A stretch of DNA of 64,000 bases from Rhizophagus irregularis (lineage: Eukaryota > Glomeromycota > Glomeromycetes > Glomerales > Glomeraceae), in assembly GCF_026210795.1 (NCBI RefSeq), contig NC_089446.1:3005001-3069000 (forward strand), in the 5' to 3' direction. Below, piece after piece: positions 33,582 to 46,439 of this stretch. How positions within the stretch are numbered: the stretch's first letter is position 1; each line of letters begins with the position of its first letter. The notes beneath the pieces are model-generated. The model saw nothing but the letters and a program-made list of their open reading frames with translations, did not search any database and was not told the DNA's origin. The position numbers were made by a program, and so were the translations under genes.

Positions 33582-34412
33582 CTAACTACTCAATAAGAAT
33601 CACTTCGATTACATTAAGTAAGAAGTAACGTAATCATTGTGATTTTACTCAACACAGCTAGATGATGATTTTGTGGCAAATTCGTGGCTGAGTCGCACTA
33701 AATTTATTAGTTTCTGTGAAGTATAATTTTAATATATAAAATATGTAAATAAAAATTAAGCATAAAAAGTACATTCACAATATGCAATGCAAATGCAAGA
33801 ATTAATATGAATATCATATAAAATTTGATAAAATATATACCAAATTTTATTGATTTACTGTTTATTATAATAAATTATAAAAAAATTTTGATATATTAAA
33901 CTAATTATATAATTAATATAACTGAAAATTATAATTAAATAATTTAAATTATTTTTTTGTTTCCAGTTTTTTTTAGTTTTTATAACTATATTATGAATTA
34001 AAAAAAAATGTAAACAATATTAAAGTAATATTAAAAAAAAAAGTTATATTTACTTTATCATAAAAAAATAAAAAATAAATTTAATATAAAGAAAAATACT
34101 ATTTATGATATTTTAAAAAATAAAAAAAATAATTGAATTTAATAATTTTAATATAGTTAAACAAAAAAAAAGATTACTAAAATTTCTAAATTAAAAGAAA
34201 TTTTAATTTTACAAAATTAATAAATATTAAAAACTTTAACTAAATAATTTTTTAATATCAAATAATATAATAAATATAAAAAAGTTCAAAGCAAACTAAC
34301 AAATAAAAAGAAAAAAACTATAGGATTAATTAGTAATTTTAATTTTAAAAATGTATTTAACTATAATGAAATAAGTAATTATTCAAAAACTTATAATTTT
34401 AAATAATTAGAC
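33582..34412. other. AT-rich DNA, no gene seen
   Basis: Nothing recognised in this stretch. Confidence 0.4.
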
Positions 34413-34734
34413 TTTTATAACAAGAATGTTGCTAATTTGCACTTAGGATGAAATCACCTAAGGGTGATTTCACTTAGGTCACGATTAATTTATTAAATTT
34501 ATTAAATTTGATTAGTGTAAATTTAATATTTCTCACTTCATAATTTGGCATATAAATCCCCTGTAAATTTTTTAAAATTTTTTAATTGGCTAAAATTTTT
34601 TAAATATACTGTATAATAAACGTGCTTAAAATACTTTCACACTAAAAGTTTATAACAATTTATTAATTTTTAATAGATTACATGATTTATTGATTGAAAA
34701 AAACAAACTCATACTATCCAAAATTCTAAATTTT

Positions 34735-35350
34735 TTAATAGGAATGATAAAAAGAATGAGTCACAACGATAAAGAAAAGAAAATATATGAATGAAAAAGG
34801 GAAAAAAGAATGAGGGTAAATGAAAAAAATAGGGAGTGAAAGGGAATGAAAGAAACGAAGGGGGAGTGAAGGAGAAACGAAATGAAGTAAAGGGAGAGTG
34901 AAAGAACGAAAAAAATGAAAAAGATAAAGTGGGAATGAAAAAAAATGAAGAAAATGAAGAGGAACAAAATGGAGCAAAGGGGAATAAAAAAATGAAAATA
35001 ACAAAGGATAGTATAAATGAATGAAAAAGATGAAGTGGGAATGGAAAAAAATGAAAGTAATAAAGGGCAGTGTAAAGGAACGAAAAAGATGAAGTGGGAA
35101 TGAAATAAAAACGAATGAAAAGTAGTGTAAATGAATGAAAAAGAAGAAATGCGAACGAAAAAAAAAGGAATGAAAAAAAACAAACTGGAAATGAAAAAAA
35201 AGTGGAAATGAAAAAAAATGAAAGGACCGAAAAGGAAATAAAAATAATGGAAAAAATGAAGGAAGGGAAAAACAAAAAGAGCAAAAAAAATGAAGAGACG
35301 AAAAGAGAGCAAAAAATGGAGAAGGGACGAAAATGAGATAAACAGGGGAC
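34735..35350. repeat. Polypurine tract (GAATGAAAAA-like)
   Basis: About 600 bp are almost pure A/G on the plus strand, built from GAATGAAAAAGATGAAGTGG-like words with local tandem repeats. All three minus-strand frames are open only because the tract lacks stop triplets. The products (Phe/Ser/Leu only) are low complexity, so no gene is called. Confidence 0.7.
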
Positions 35351-36279
35351 CAAGTAACAACCAAACCCATAAAATAAAAGAAGAAATAAAGTTAGTAGGG
35401 AACAGAGATTATATATAATAAATAAACGAAAACAAAAAAATAAAAACATACCTTAGTAGTTGCAGAGAAGAACTGAAAGGCTTAAAAGGAACAAAATACA
35501 AAATGTAAGAAATAAAATATAAGAACGGAATAAAAAATAAGAAGAATGGCCATGTAGTGCTAGACATATTTAATTGCAAAACTGAAAGAGCCAAAGGACC
35601 TAAAAAAACAAAATAAAGTTAGTAGGAAACAAAATGCAAGAAGCAAAAATGAAAAAAAAGAAAACGTACTGCTGTCGTGCAAAGGAGTGAAAGGACCTAA
35701 AGAAAAAAAGATTATCTGAGTAGATGAGTACATTTAAAAAAAAAATAAACAAACATAAGCTGGAAATGATCAGCACATTAATTAACCAATAAAATTTAAT
35801 AGGGTGCACGTGTACAAATTTAATAATGAGGTGTATCACCGGTGTAAACAGACAAATATTAAGCGAGAGCAAATAATATACCAAATGGACAAATGTAAAC
35901 ATCAAGTACTAAGTACGAACGAACTAATCTCGAATCAGCGTAAATGAATAAATAATTAGCCGAAAAGGACAAACATTTAGGAAGAGTAATGATCTACATG
36001 ATGTAATATTTATCAAATGATTAACAAGGAACTAATAGATTGAGTAGGGAGTCGATCAATTGTGGCTTAGCAACCAGTTTATTGAGTTCAACAATAAGAA
36101 CAATCAGAAAGAATAATTATAAGCCACAAAAGATGGAATATAATATATTAAAAAAATAGAAATATGTTGAAAGATAGTGTATTAAAAAAGATGGAACGTG
36201 AAAGATAATATAGAATCATATTGAAAGATAACATATTAAAGATAGTATATAGATAGCATATATTAGAATAGAAAGTATC

Positions 36280-36380
36280 ATAAAATTTGTATAAATAGAG
36301 AGCAGAATTCAAAGTAATTCCACAGTTCTCATCCACAGAACTCAATAAAAATATAAGTTTCATTTAATTATTTGTTAGTG
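36280..36380 (+). promoter_or_regulatory. LTR-like or promoter-like stretch
   Basis: TATAAATAGAGAGCAGAATTC at about 36289 is followed by CCACAG and, about 55 bp on, CAATAAAAATATAAG. A TATA box followed closely by a poly(A) signal resembles the R region of a solo LTR. No matching second LTR or clear TG...CA ends were found, so this is weak. Confidence 0.25.
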
Positions 36381-36926
36381 AAGTTTAATATTAATTAAAG
36401 GTAATAGGTTCGCCCTAAACTTTAATTAATGTTTGCTTAATTAATTTTAATTGAATAAAATGGAAATTTTAAGATGAATTAAATATACGTTTTTGAAAAG
36501 TAATAATTCGTAGCGAGAGCTATCGAAGTTTGAAATTAAAGGTAAAAGTGGATATAATTTGGGAAAAATTTAGAGAAGTTAATTTTATTTTATATCGTTT
36601 GATGTTTTATATTACTAACGTTATTTATGTCGTGAACCAAGAATGTTGTTGTTATATGTTGTTGTATGTTGTTTGTTGTTTATGTTGTTTGTTAATTATG
36701 TTGTTGATTATTTGTTTATTCGTTTATTTGTTCGTTCGTTTGATTATTCGTTCGTTCGACTATGGGAATGCCCGTTCGATGTGGCAACTCTATAAATTGA
36801 TGACAGAGGGAATTGGGGGATCTCACCGGGTAAATTATCTGTTATATAAATTATCAGATTAAATCACCCTAGGTGAAAATAATTAAAATCACCCTGAGTG
36901 TAAATTAGTTATATTCTTATAACAAA

Positions 36927-38500
36927 ATTAAAGAAAAATGTATATTTCACCTTCTTATATGATATTAAAATTTCACTTTCTGTAACAAAAAAAAAAATTC
37001 TTAATATACAAATTTTTTTAAAAAATAAAAAATATTTACTATATGTATTTTTCTTTATTTTAAGTTTAGTAGTTATTTAAATATTAAAGATAATTTTAAA
37101 TATCATTTTTAACTTATTTGATAAAACTTATTTTTTGAAATTTTTTATTAAATTATATGATATATTTAATTCTAGTCAGACTTAAATGATCAGCACATAA
37201 ATATCCTTTTTTGAAATAAATTGAAAGTAAAATTTAAAAATATCACATATAAAATAAAATTTAAATTTACTATTAAATTAATTAATATAATATTAAATTT
37301 CATAAATTGAAAAGTAAAAAATTAGATACTATTTAATACTAATTAAGTATTAATTAAATAATAAATTGACAAATTCAAAATAGTAAAATCATATTTTTAG
37401 AAGTAATAAATAATGAAATATTAAGTAAAATGTAAAAATAAAAAAAGTAAAATATGTTTTTTGTATTTTATTTAATATTTTATTATCTATTACTTCTTCA
37501 CCATTTAACTCGTTATAATAAGACAATTCTAATTAGAAATGCAATCTGATTAGCTAATCAAGTCATATGATTGTGTTAATTATTATTTTTAGATTGAATA
37601 ATAATACTAAAATTTTCAAATATAAAAAAAAATTTTTTGTAAAACAGATATCATCCAACTCAATTACTTATATATAATCAGTTCAGATGACTTAACTGGA
37701 TTATACCTTTAATTTTAATAAGTTATATTACATCTTTTTCTGATTATTGGATTAAAAATAGTAAACTGCTGTTTGATTGGTAATAAATTTTAGTAAAAAT
37801 ACTAGTTATTAATCAATTACCAATTAAATATTTGATTGGTATTTAATTAATACTTGATTTTTCACTTTTCAATCAAAATATTATATTTTTTAAAACCTTT
37901 TAAAAAAATCAAAAAGTAAAGTTATAATTTTATTAATATTTATTAAACTTTTTGCACTTTTTATTTATAAATAGTATTAAATACTAAGAAATTTAATTGA
38001 AATTAATAAATTAAACCTTTCTATATTGATGATTTTCAAATAAAAATACTTAAATGTAAAATTTTATCTAAAATTTAAAACTTTTAAATTAAAAGATAAA
38101 AAAATAATAAATAATATTTTAGTTCATTCTATTAATAATTTAGATTTATTAATAAATATCACAATTTACTATTTAATATTATAATATATTCACAATTGAC
38201 TAATATTAATATTATTAATTTATTTAAAATTTGTATAATATTTAAATTAAGGTGAATTTATTTCTCACCTCAAGTAAAATTTAATATTTTCCATCTTCAA
38301 ATTATAAATTGTTAAAAATATCAAAAATAGCATTTATAAGTCTAAAGATATTAACTATAATTCAAAAAAAATGCTACAGTATAACACAAAATTTATATAT
38401 TGTAATTAATTAAGGCTATAAAAATTTTATAGTCATAATTCAAAATTTTTTAAAAAATAATTAAAGTTAACATCTTTATTTATAACTTTTCTTAAGGTAT
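36927..38500. other. AT-rich DNA, no gene seen
   Basis: Very AT-rich; no open gene. A GGTGAATTTATTTCTCACC stem near 38251 recalls the ends of the 34.4-36.9 kb element. Confidence 0.4.
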
Positions 38501-38534
38501 TAAAAGGATCCTGCTTATTATAAAATAGGTCACC

Positions 38535-38850
38535 CTTAGGTAGAACCCCGAATAATACTAATATAACTCATAAGTAAACTTTAAATACTGAAGTAAAAAT
38601 ATATTTTATGATATAACTCTGTTAATATTGAAGCTAGGAATTTGATTTTACTATTATTAGAATTCTCTCATCAAGACGAATCTAATGATATAAATTTTAT
38701 TAAAATTGAATCACTGGTTGTATTAAAAATATGGGTATGTAGGATAACTAAATTTTAAAAATATTCCTGTAATACACTTTGAAAAATTTTAATATAAACT
38801 CTACGCAAATTCAAATATAAGTTGTATCAGTATTATTCAGAATCTTTTCT
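38535..38850. mobile_element. MITE, GAATAATACT family, copy 1
   Basis: Left end CCGAATAATACTAATATAAC (from about 38549) and right end GTTGTATCAGTATTATTCAG (about 38822-38841) are inverted repeats. The body aligns in inverse orientation with 58475-58765, including TTCAATATTAACAGAGTTAT read as its complement. Non-coding. Confidence 0.65.
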
Positions 38851-38852
38851 AG

Positions 38853-39010
38853 GTTTAAGGTAAAAATTATATATAAAATTCTTTGCAAATTCTACTATAA
38901 AAGAAAATTTTATGTTATATTATTATAATTTTTTTTCTTTTTAACTAATTAACCAATAGATTTTTTTTAAAAAAAAGTAAGGTAAAAACTATTAGTATAA
39001 AGTGAGATTT
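38853..39010. repeat. Short repeat, AAGGTAAAAATTATATA family, copy 1
   Basis: About 155 bp containing TTTTATGTTATATTATTATA and TTTTTAACTAATTAACCAAT, found inverted at about 50735-50830 and 51468-51605. Its ends (AAGGTAAAAATTATA... and ...GTAAGGTAAAAACTATT) are not clean inverted repeats. Confidence 0.5.
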
Positions 39011-39469
39011 TAATTTTATCTAATGGAATTTACTAAATAATTTTGTACTATATATTTTCAAAAATTATAAATTATATTACTGAAGTTTAACATCACAATT
39101 ATATGTATTAATTATTTTTTTATTTATTATATAATTTTTTTTATTCTATTATTAATATTAATAAAATATTATAATCCATATTGCAATATTTAATATTATA
39201 ACATATACTTTACATATATTTTTATTAGTTTTTCAATTTTTTTTTATTTTGCAATATTTGTAGTATAAAAAAATAAAAAAGTACTAAATAAAATTTTTCT
39301 GTCCATTTTTAAAAATGCTGAATAATTCTATAGTTTTTATGAATATATACTATGATATCAATACTAATGGTGTAATTTAGTAAAGTTAATATTTTTTATA
39401 TATTAAAATATTTATTTTTATTTTAAAAATAGAAGTAAATTTTTTTTTTATTTTTTGCTTACTTTTTAC

Positions 39470-39620
39470 AGGACCCTGAAAATCTCTTATAGAACTTACA
39501 ACTGACTTTTTGCCAAAAAAAACCCAATTTACTTTTTTTTTATTTTCCATTTTTTTGTGAAATTTAGGTCAATCTGCAAAAAAGTTACTACTGAGTTGTA
39601 TATATAATGTCTAGGATCCT
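39470..39620. mobile_element. Mini inverted-repeat element, AGGACCCT ends
   Basis: Begins AGGACCCTGAAAATCTC and ends ATAATGTCTAGGATCCT, with an ACTTTTTGCC-type block mirrored further in. 151 bp. The terminal octamer AGGAYCCT recurs at 55788, 57118 and 58755, linking several short elements. Confidence 0.5.
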
Positions 39621-41030
39621 CTTTTTACTAATTTCATCTTTTTTAAATAACAATAATTATTTTATTGTTTTTTTATTATTAAAACAGTTTTTTATTTTTT
39701 TTTATTTTTCATATCATTTCTTTTATTTCTTTTTATTTTTATCATTAATTTTACTTTATTTCTTTTATATTTTTATATCACTTTTACTACTTTATTATTT
39801 TTTTTATTTTTTTTACATTTTTTATTATTATTTTTTTATCATCATTTTTGCTTTATTATCATTTATTCATTTTTTATATTTTTTCATTATAATTTTCACT
39901 TTTTCATTATCTATTTTATTCTTTTATGTTTTTCATTATTTATTTTCACTTTTTTATAAGGTTAATACTTCAACTGTTTTCAAAAAGTTACATAATTATA
40001 GCTATATAATAAACAAACTTAATATCTATTACAAATTCTCAATTCAGGTATCTGAATTTTATTCTGAAAAAAGAACTTGATTATATACCTTTCTTTATTA
40101 CTAAATGAAAAAAATTGCTAAAGCTAACTGATAGTAATAGTTATTATATTAGCATTATAATGTACTTTTAATCAGAATTAAAAATCTAATAAAATACTGG
40201 TCAGCATTACATCATAATTTTATTACCAGTAATGTTATTTAACAATATTAAATTAAAGCAAAAATAAAAGAATAATAAAAAAGAAAATATTTTATTATTA
40301 AAACATCTTAATCTATTGTTTTTCTTATATATCTTCTTAAAGAAAATATATTTGCAAATGCTTTTGAAGTTAACATTGAAAATATTAAAAAGAAGAATAT
40401 ACAAACTTTTATTAAAATTAATGCAAAAGACATTAAATTATGAAAGGTAAAATTTCTAATAATTGCAAAGATTAACTGATAATATTTTATTATAAGATAA
40501 AGACAAATTTTTTGCAATAAGAAAGATTTTAAAATACTTTTCTAACCTATTCTTGATGAATATATTTATATTATTGTCAATTTGCCAGGCAAATATTATT
40601 ATTTACTTAACATACATATCTTTATTTCTAGTCTAAAAGAAATACTGTCATGTATTTCATTATCAATTATATATTCTAATGATTATATTAAATTAAAAAT
40701 ATTACAAAGATTACTCCTTCATTATCACTTTTGTTTTCTTGTCATCATTTCACTTTTTTTTACATTTTTATCATCATTTTCACTCTTTTATTATTACTTT
40801 TACTTTTTTATTATTAATTACCTTTTGATTTTATTAAATTACTATCAAAAAAATATCTAAATAGTAAAGAGTAAATGTGAAAATTAATATATAATATAGT
40901 GTATATATATAAGTTTATTTTTATTTTATTTTTTTTTTTAATAATTTATATATGTTTTATTGATATGTAGTTTATATAATATATATAAGTTTATTAAATT
41001 ATTTAATTATTTAATAGTTAATACTTACCG
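39600..41030. repeat. T-rich low-complexity DNA (CATTATTTTCACTTTTTTAT words)
   Basis: Two T-rich blocks (39620-39960 and 40700-40850) are built from TTTTATTATCATTTTCACTT words. The 157-codon and 92-codon ORFs in them are Phe/Leu/Tyr-rich artefacts of base composition. Nothing else is recognised. Confidence 0.55.
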
Positions 41031-42890
41031 TATATAAGCGGATCATAGTATTCGAGTATCTTGCAAAAATCAGGATTTAACTCATCGCTTAAGTCTAAAT
41101 AAAACCTAAAAATTCCTTTTTTATGAATATCTCATGATCGCATTGGTCCATTTTTTTTTATTTTCGAGCTTTCAATAAGAGCTATCAAACAAAAAAAATG
41201 GCTCAAATCTGATTACTAGATCACGAGATAATTATAAAATATCCTTCTGGATACTATATAATTCTATGAAATTTTTCAAGAGGAGTACTATACATAGGGG
41301 TGTACTACTGGGATACTATATATGATAATAATATAATATATTATATATGTATGTTGCATTACAATTTACTTAATTAAAATGAATATAAAAATATATATAT
41401 ATAGTAATGAGTTTTAGATATAATTTTTAACTTTAAAGGTTTTGAATAAGATTTTTAATATAAGAGAATTATCTAAAATCCTGTCTAAAACTTGTTCAAA
41501 ACTGTCTAAAATTGTTTAAAATTGTTCAATTACCCAACACTACATGTATGGTATTAAAGGGTTTGAAAAATCTATATAAAAAACTATTATACTATAGTAA
41601 TAGGAAAATTAGAAGAATTATTGAAAAAAAAAGAATAAATGTTTTTTAATGAATTTTTACAATTTAATAGCATTTTCACTTTTAATATAAAATATTTATT
41701 AGAAAAAAAAAAATTTTATTTATTTATATTATACTTTTTACTATATTATTTATAAATCATATGATATAGTAGCCAGTGAAATTTACTAAAGATGAGCATT
41801 AAAATGATATTAACATCTTAACATTAATGTTGACTTAAAAATCATTAAAATAAAATAATTTTTAAATTATTTTAATTAATATTTTTTCAAATATTTCAAA
41901 TATAAAAAAAACTTTATTATAATCCTTTATAATTATTATAATTTAAATTTAATTTTAAATTTTAGTTCTTTTTATTAAAATTAAGAGTTAAAGCTAGGTT
42001 GTAATCAATATAGTAAAGAAACTTTGATATTAATTTTTTTAATAACTAACAAATAAAAAAAATGCCAAATTTTTTTTAATAAAATTAGTTTGATGTAAAC
42101 TTTAATTTATAATTATTTGACCTTTTAATAAATTGCAATTTGAATGCTAAGTGTACTGAGATAATTACAAAAAACTATTTTTGCAAAAGAAAAGTAGATT
42201 TGAAATTTGAAAGCCATCCAATTCTCAAAAAAATAATTTTTGACAATTATCTCAATCTACCAATCCAATTTTAAATATTTTTTTTATTTATTTTGAAAAG
42301 AATATTGAAAACTACAAATTAGCTTAAAGGTTCATCAAAATCCAATCACTGGATTATGAGATAATGCTTTTAATTATTTCCCCCAATTTTTATATAATAA
42401 TTTGCTCTGATTTTTAGGTAAATTATGAATTAATACTTTAATGCATTATCCTATTGATTACTATTTTTTGGCTAAACTATTAGCCAAATAGTAATCAATA
42501 GGGCATATGCCCGAATAATTAAATTTCTAAATTTTAAAAGAAAAAATTCTCTTGTAACGGTTGACCACTTTCCATTTTTCTATTTGTTTTTAATTATAGA
42601 CATGAAGAAAATGAAGATTCGTATCAAAATCATGCGAAATTTATTCTTTAGGGTAATAGTGTGTCAATTAATTTATTGTAATATTGATTTTTAAACGAAA
42701 GTTTATTAAAAGTGAACCCTCGTGATCATAAATGTGTTAACTCTAAAATTTAATAGCTATCTTAAAAGAAACTTTTAATTCTAAATTTTTAATTTTCATA
42801 ATCATCTAAAAATTAATAGGATGAAATTTTAATAAAATACATTATTCCAACTATAACTAAAAAAATTTTTTTTATATAACACCCTAACCC
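41031..42890. other. AT-rich DNA, no gene seen
   Basis: Low-complexity AT-rich DNA with no supported feature. A short mirrored pair around CCAAATAGTAATCAATAGG (about 42440-42505) suggests a small foldback. Confidence 0.4.
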
Positions 42891-42902
42891 ACGAAACTCA
42901 AA

Positions 42903-44117
42903 CTAAATCCAACCAAGCTGATCAAAGAATTCCCAAAGTTTGCACGCTTTGTTTACGTCAAAATTAACTAAACGCTGCGCGTCTACCTTTTTAAATTTTA
43001 AATTGTCTTTTCGGGCCTTCCTCGCACCACGGAGGATCGCAAGTTTACCTCTTAAATATTGTAAAGGCTGCATCCTTAACTTGGAGCAGAGTTCCCGTTC
43101 CTCTTTATGAAGTCGATTTGCTCCTTCTAACCCTCTAATGTCAAGGGACGATGAACCCTTTTTCCACGTTATTTTGGGGCTTGTGAAGTTCATTGTTAAA
43201 TGGTCAATGTCCAGATCATTGATCTGAACGATTAGTTCATCGAGCTCTAATATGAACGGATTTTCGTCCTTTTTTTCTACTTTTTTAACCTCTTTTAGGG
43301 TTTTAGACAATAGTTTTGGGTTTTTTTTATAGACTTCGTAAATATTAACCCGAATCACGTATCCATCTTCTGATGATGAGTCGGGCGCTCTTTGTGGATA
43401 TGGTTGTTTTCTAAGCGACTTTCTATTATTGCGTTGATGTTGACTACATGCCTGTAAAACATTATTCGCCATTATCGGTTGATAATCATTGACCTTGGAA
43501 TTTTCCTTTGCGGTATTGTAATCCAAGGTAGGTGCTGAAACGTTTATTAACGCGTTGTACATCACAGAACTCGCCTGCGCGTCGTTACTGGAAGGGGACA
43601 ACAATTCCTGTTTGTTCACAAGAAACTTGTTCATGAGATTTGGTGCCGTGTTGAACATAAGGAGATTTTCTTGAGAACTATTCGTTATTGTCTCAACGTT
43701 TGCAAAGCTGTCCATAATCGGTGTTTGCAAATTTTGAGCATTGAAAATCATGGAACTCTCTTGCACATTGATTTGAGAAGTATTTATTACTGGCTGAACT
43801 TCTGCAAAATTATCCACAATCAATGATCGAAAATTTTGAGAATTACAAGCTTTTGATGTTCGCACATCATTCGGTGCAATTCTAATACTGGGAGAAACTC
43901 TGCTAGTCCTGGTTTCTTTAGTTGAGTAGACCTTTTCAAGAATTTGCTGAGGAGCTTCACATAATCTCCAGCGGTATCGTGAGGCTCGTGTGCTGCTAGT
44001 TCTGGTCTTGTTATTTTTATCATTACTAACCTTGTTAGCCGAAGTAACTATACCATTTCTATTCTTGTTGACCAAGGGAGAGATATTAGTTTTAGTCTTA
44101 TTAACTAAAGGAGGCAT
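42903..44117 (-). CDS. SWIRM-domain protein (fungal Fun19/Laf-like)
   Basis: Single-exon gene of 404 aa with codon use far less AT-biased than its surroundings. The N-terminal 300 residues are polar and look disordered, with basic patches. The last 80 or so residues match the SWIRM helical domain: LCSKLRMQPLQYLRGKLAIL, then FKKVDAQRL and FDVNKACKLWEFFDQLGW. Fungal proteins with this C-terminal layout are nuclear, associated with histone deacetylase complexes or budding-related transcription (yeast Fun19, fission yeast Laf1/2). The role here is inferred. The ATG at 44117 gives the longest frame, and the next Met is far downstream. It is the only clearly intact gene between the LINE and 59 kb. 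Confidence 0.88.
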   Translation of the reverse strand: MPPLVNKTKTNISPLVNKNRNGIVTSANKVSNDKNNKTRTSSTRASRYRWRLCEAPQQILEKVYSTKETRTSRVSPSIRIAPNDVRTSKACNSQNFRSLIVDNFAEVQPVINTSQINVQESSMIFNAQNLQTPIMDSFANVETITNSSQENLLMFNTAPNLMNKFLVNKQELLSPSSNDAQASSVMYNALINVSAPTLDYNTAKENSKVNDYQPIMANNVLQACSQHQRNNRKSLRKQPYPQRAPDSSSEDGYVIRVNIYEVYKKNPKLLSKTLKEVKKVEKKDENPFILELDELIVQINDLDIDHLTMNFTSPKITWKKGSSSLDIRGLEGANRLHKEERELCSKLRMQPLQYLRGKLAILRGARKARKDNLKFKKVDAQRLVNFDVNKACKLWEFFDQLGWI

Positions 44118-45476
44118 TTCGAAAGTGGAGATTTAGTCTCAAATAAATATTCTTTTTTTCTTAATTATAAGGGGGGAATCTAAAACAGCTCATGAAAATT
44201 CGTAAATGAATAGTTTTTGTTTATGTAAGAAATTAGAGAGTAAACGAATAAAAAAAATGGTTATGAAGGAAATTAACCGAGATTTTTAAAAAAATATTTG
44301 TAAGAGATGTAATTTGTTGAGAGAAAAAATCAATCTTGCGGGGTAGATAACAGATGACATGTAGTTATACCCCTGAAAAATGAATTTATCATCATTCTCC
44401 CCTGATTAATTAGGAAATTCGATTAAATGATTCATTGCCAGATTTGACCATACATTGTTTATTTTATTTATTTTATTCGCAATTTCGCATTTTTAATGCA
44501 TTTAAAACATATTTGTATGTAATTCGATCAAATGTTTAATTTCCGAAATAGATTGTATTAACCATGTTGAGTTATCTATTTCTATTTTTAAATTCATCCA
44601 CGTGATTTGTATTTTGGCTAAAATCATGGGTAATTTTATTATATTTAACTAATTTCGGTTTTTTATAAAGATTTGAAAAAAACAAATATCTAAAAAAATG
44701 AATTTTAGAATTGGCTAATTATAAACAAATTTTTATTGCTATTATTGTATATTTTATACTATAAATAAATCTAATATATATCTAATATATTTCTTTTTTA
44801 TTTAAAATATTTAAATAAATATTAATAAGCAATAAGCATTAATAAATATAATATATGCATTATTTTTTTTTTATAATTACCCTCAAAGGGAACAATACTT
44901 TAATATAATAAATTATTCCATGCCACTTTACAAAGTATTATTGGCAATGTAAAATAAACTTCATAAGCAATATATATATATATATTATGATTATACTATA
45001 TATAATATAAATTTTAATTTTAATTGATTATAACTTTTTTAAGTATATTTTTCTTAAAATCATAATGAAATTTGAAAAAATATGTATTTAAAAAAGATGT
45101 ACATTAGATAAAATATAATATATATATTTAAAAGTATGCATTTAGATTATAAATAAATCTTTTATAATCCAATTAACAGTTTTAAAATTGCAACTAATTG
45201 CAAAAATTATTTAAAATTTTATAATAAAAGAATTTTATTTTTTATCACTATAGCAATATATTGTTAGGCCTCAAATGTTATATGTTTAAAGAATTAATCA
45301 TGTAATTTAATTAGTTAAAACATAGCAATATTATTTGAATAAATTAATTATTATTAATATTATTGTATCCTATTAATATATTCTTTATATTTAATACATT
45401 TTTCTATTTTATTAATACATTCTTTTTATTTATAAATAATAACTAATAAGTAAATTCAATATAAAAAATAACAATA
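44118..45476. other. 5' flank of the SWIRM gene and AT-rich DNA
   Basis: The first 350 bp are less AT-rich (GGGTAGATAACAGATGACATG, about 44340) and probably hold the promoter. The rest is featureless. Confidence 0.4.
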
Positions 45477-45478
45477 TA

Positions 45479-45865
45479 TGGGGACGCCCGTAGCAAAAGG
45501 GGGAATGGGATAATTCCGTAATTTTAAAAAAAATCGCAATTTAAATCACATGATAAATTTGGCAGATCATCACTTAATTGTGAAATAAATTGACTTTCAG
45601 ACCTTTTTTTTTTTATCTAAAACTAAATTTTACAGGCAATTTACTAAGAGTATTGATTTTCTTTTAATAAGTTTATGTTGCTTGTTAATTCTATAAAAGT
45701 AAAATGCAAATAATAAGAAAATTTCAAAATTAAAATTTTTTACTAATATATTATTAATAAAAAACCATATTTTCTTAATAATTAGACTAATAGACATATA
45801 ATTATAATAAAATCTCAAATTTGAATTTTTTGGTTTATCCCCCCTTTTTGCTACGGGCGTCCCCA
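45479..45865. mobile_element. MITE with GC-rich 25-bp inverted repeats
   Basis: Termini TGGGGACGCCCGTAGCAAAA (45479 on) and TTTTTGCTACGGGCGTCCCCA (to 45865) are near-perfect inverted repeats flanked by TA on both sides. 387 bp, non-coding interior. The TA flanks suggest Tc1/mariner-type mobilisation. Confidence 0.8.
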
Positions 45866-46439
45866 TATGTAAAATAAACAGATATAACAATTTTAATAAT
45901 ACTTTTAGAATTGTTTAATTTTGAATATTAATAATAAATAGAACCAATTTTTTTTACAGTAATACTTTTAATGAAAATATAATAACAAACAATTCTTTCG
46001 CAGATTTGCAGTTTTATTAAAGTAAAAAATATAGAAAAAATATACAAAGTAAATTCCCTAATAACTACTTTAATATAATTAAAGCTACAAACCACTTAAA
46101 TCATACGTAAATAGTCACAGCGTGTACATTGTCAAGTAATCGTTTGACTCTGTAAGTAGACTTCATTTAATAACAGGTCATTTTAGCCATAAAGGCCCTA
46201 TCTTCAATATTAGATGATCACAAGACCCACAATCTACATAATATTTAATAATTAAAACTTAGCTTAATTATTTATAAAAACTTTGCAATCTTCTTATAAT
46301 TGAAATTTCTTTTTTAAATATAATAGTATGTTTATTTTTATTAAATAAAATTACTTTATTACAAATATTACAATTATTTACAAAAAAAAATGTAATAAAA
46401 TAAAAAAAAAGGTTAAAAATGATTATTATTATAATCTAA
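45866..46439. other. AT-rich DNA, no gene seen
   Basis: Nothing supported in this stretch. Confidence 0.4.

Larger units (their letters stand above)
34413..36926. mobile_element. Candidate 2.5-kb inverted-repeat element
   Basis: About 39 bp at each end (34413-34451 and 36888-36926) are inverted copies at roughly three of four positions, sharing CTAATTT-CACT-AGG. Just inside each end lies a local palindrome around AATCACCTAAGGGTGATT (about 34451-34468) or its relative at 36860-36875. The interior holds the polypurine tract and a promoter-like stretch, but no transposase. Boundaries are approximate and the element may be old. Confidence 0.45.

Noticed and set aside
34709-35594. Long overlapping minus-strand ORFs rich in Phe, Ser and Leu (up to 246 codons)
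   Set aside because: All three frames are open across one polypurine tract. The products are low-complexity translations of CTTTTT-type repeats with no domain.
36280-36860. Full LTR retrotransposon
   Set aside because: Only a TATA and poly(A)-signal-like stretch is seen; no second LTR, primer-binding site or gag-pol sequence.
39607-40080. 157-codon plus-strand ORF, Phe/Leu/Tyr rich
   Set aside because: It comes from a T-rich low-complexity tract with no varied composition or motif; the same words recur at 40.7 kb.
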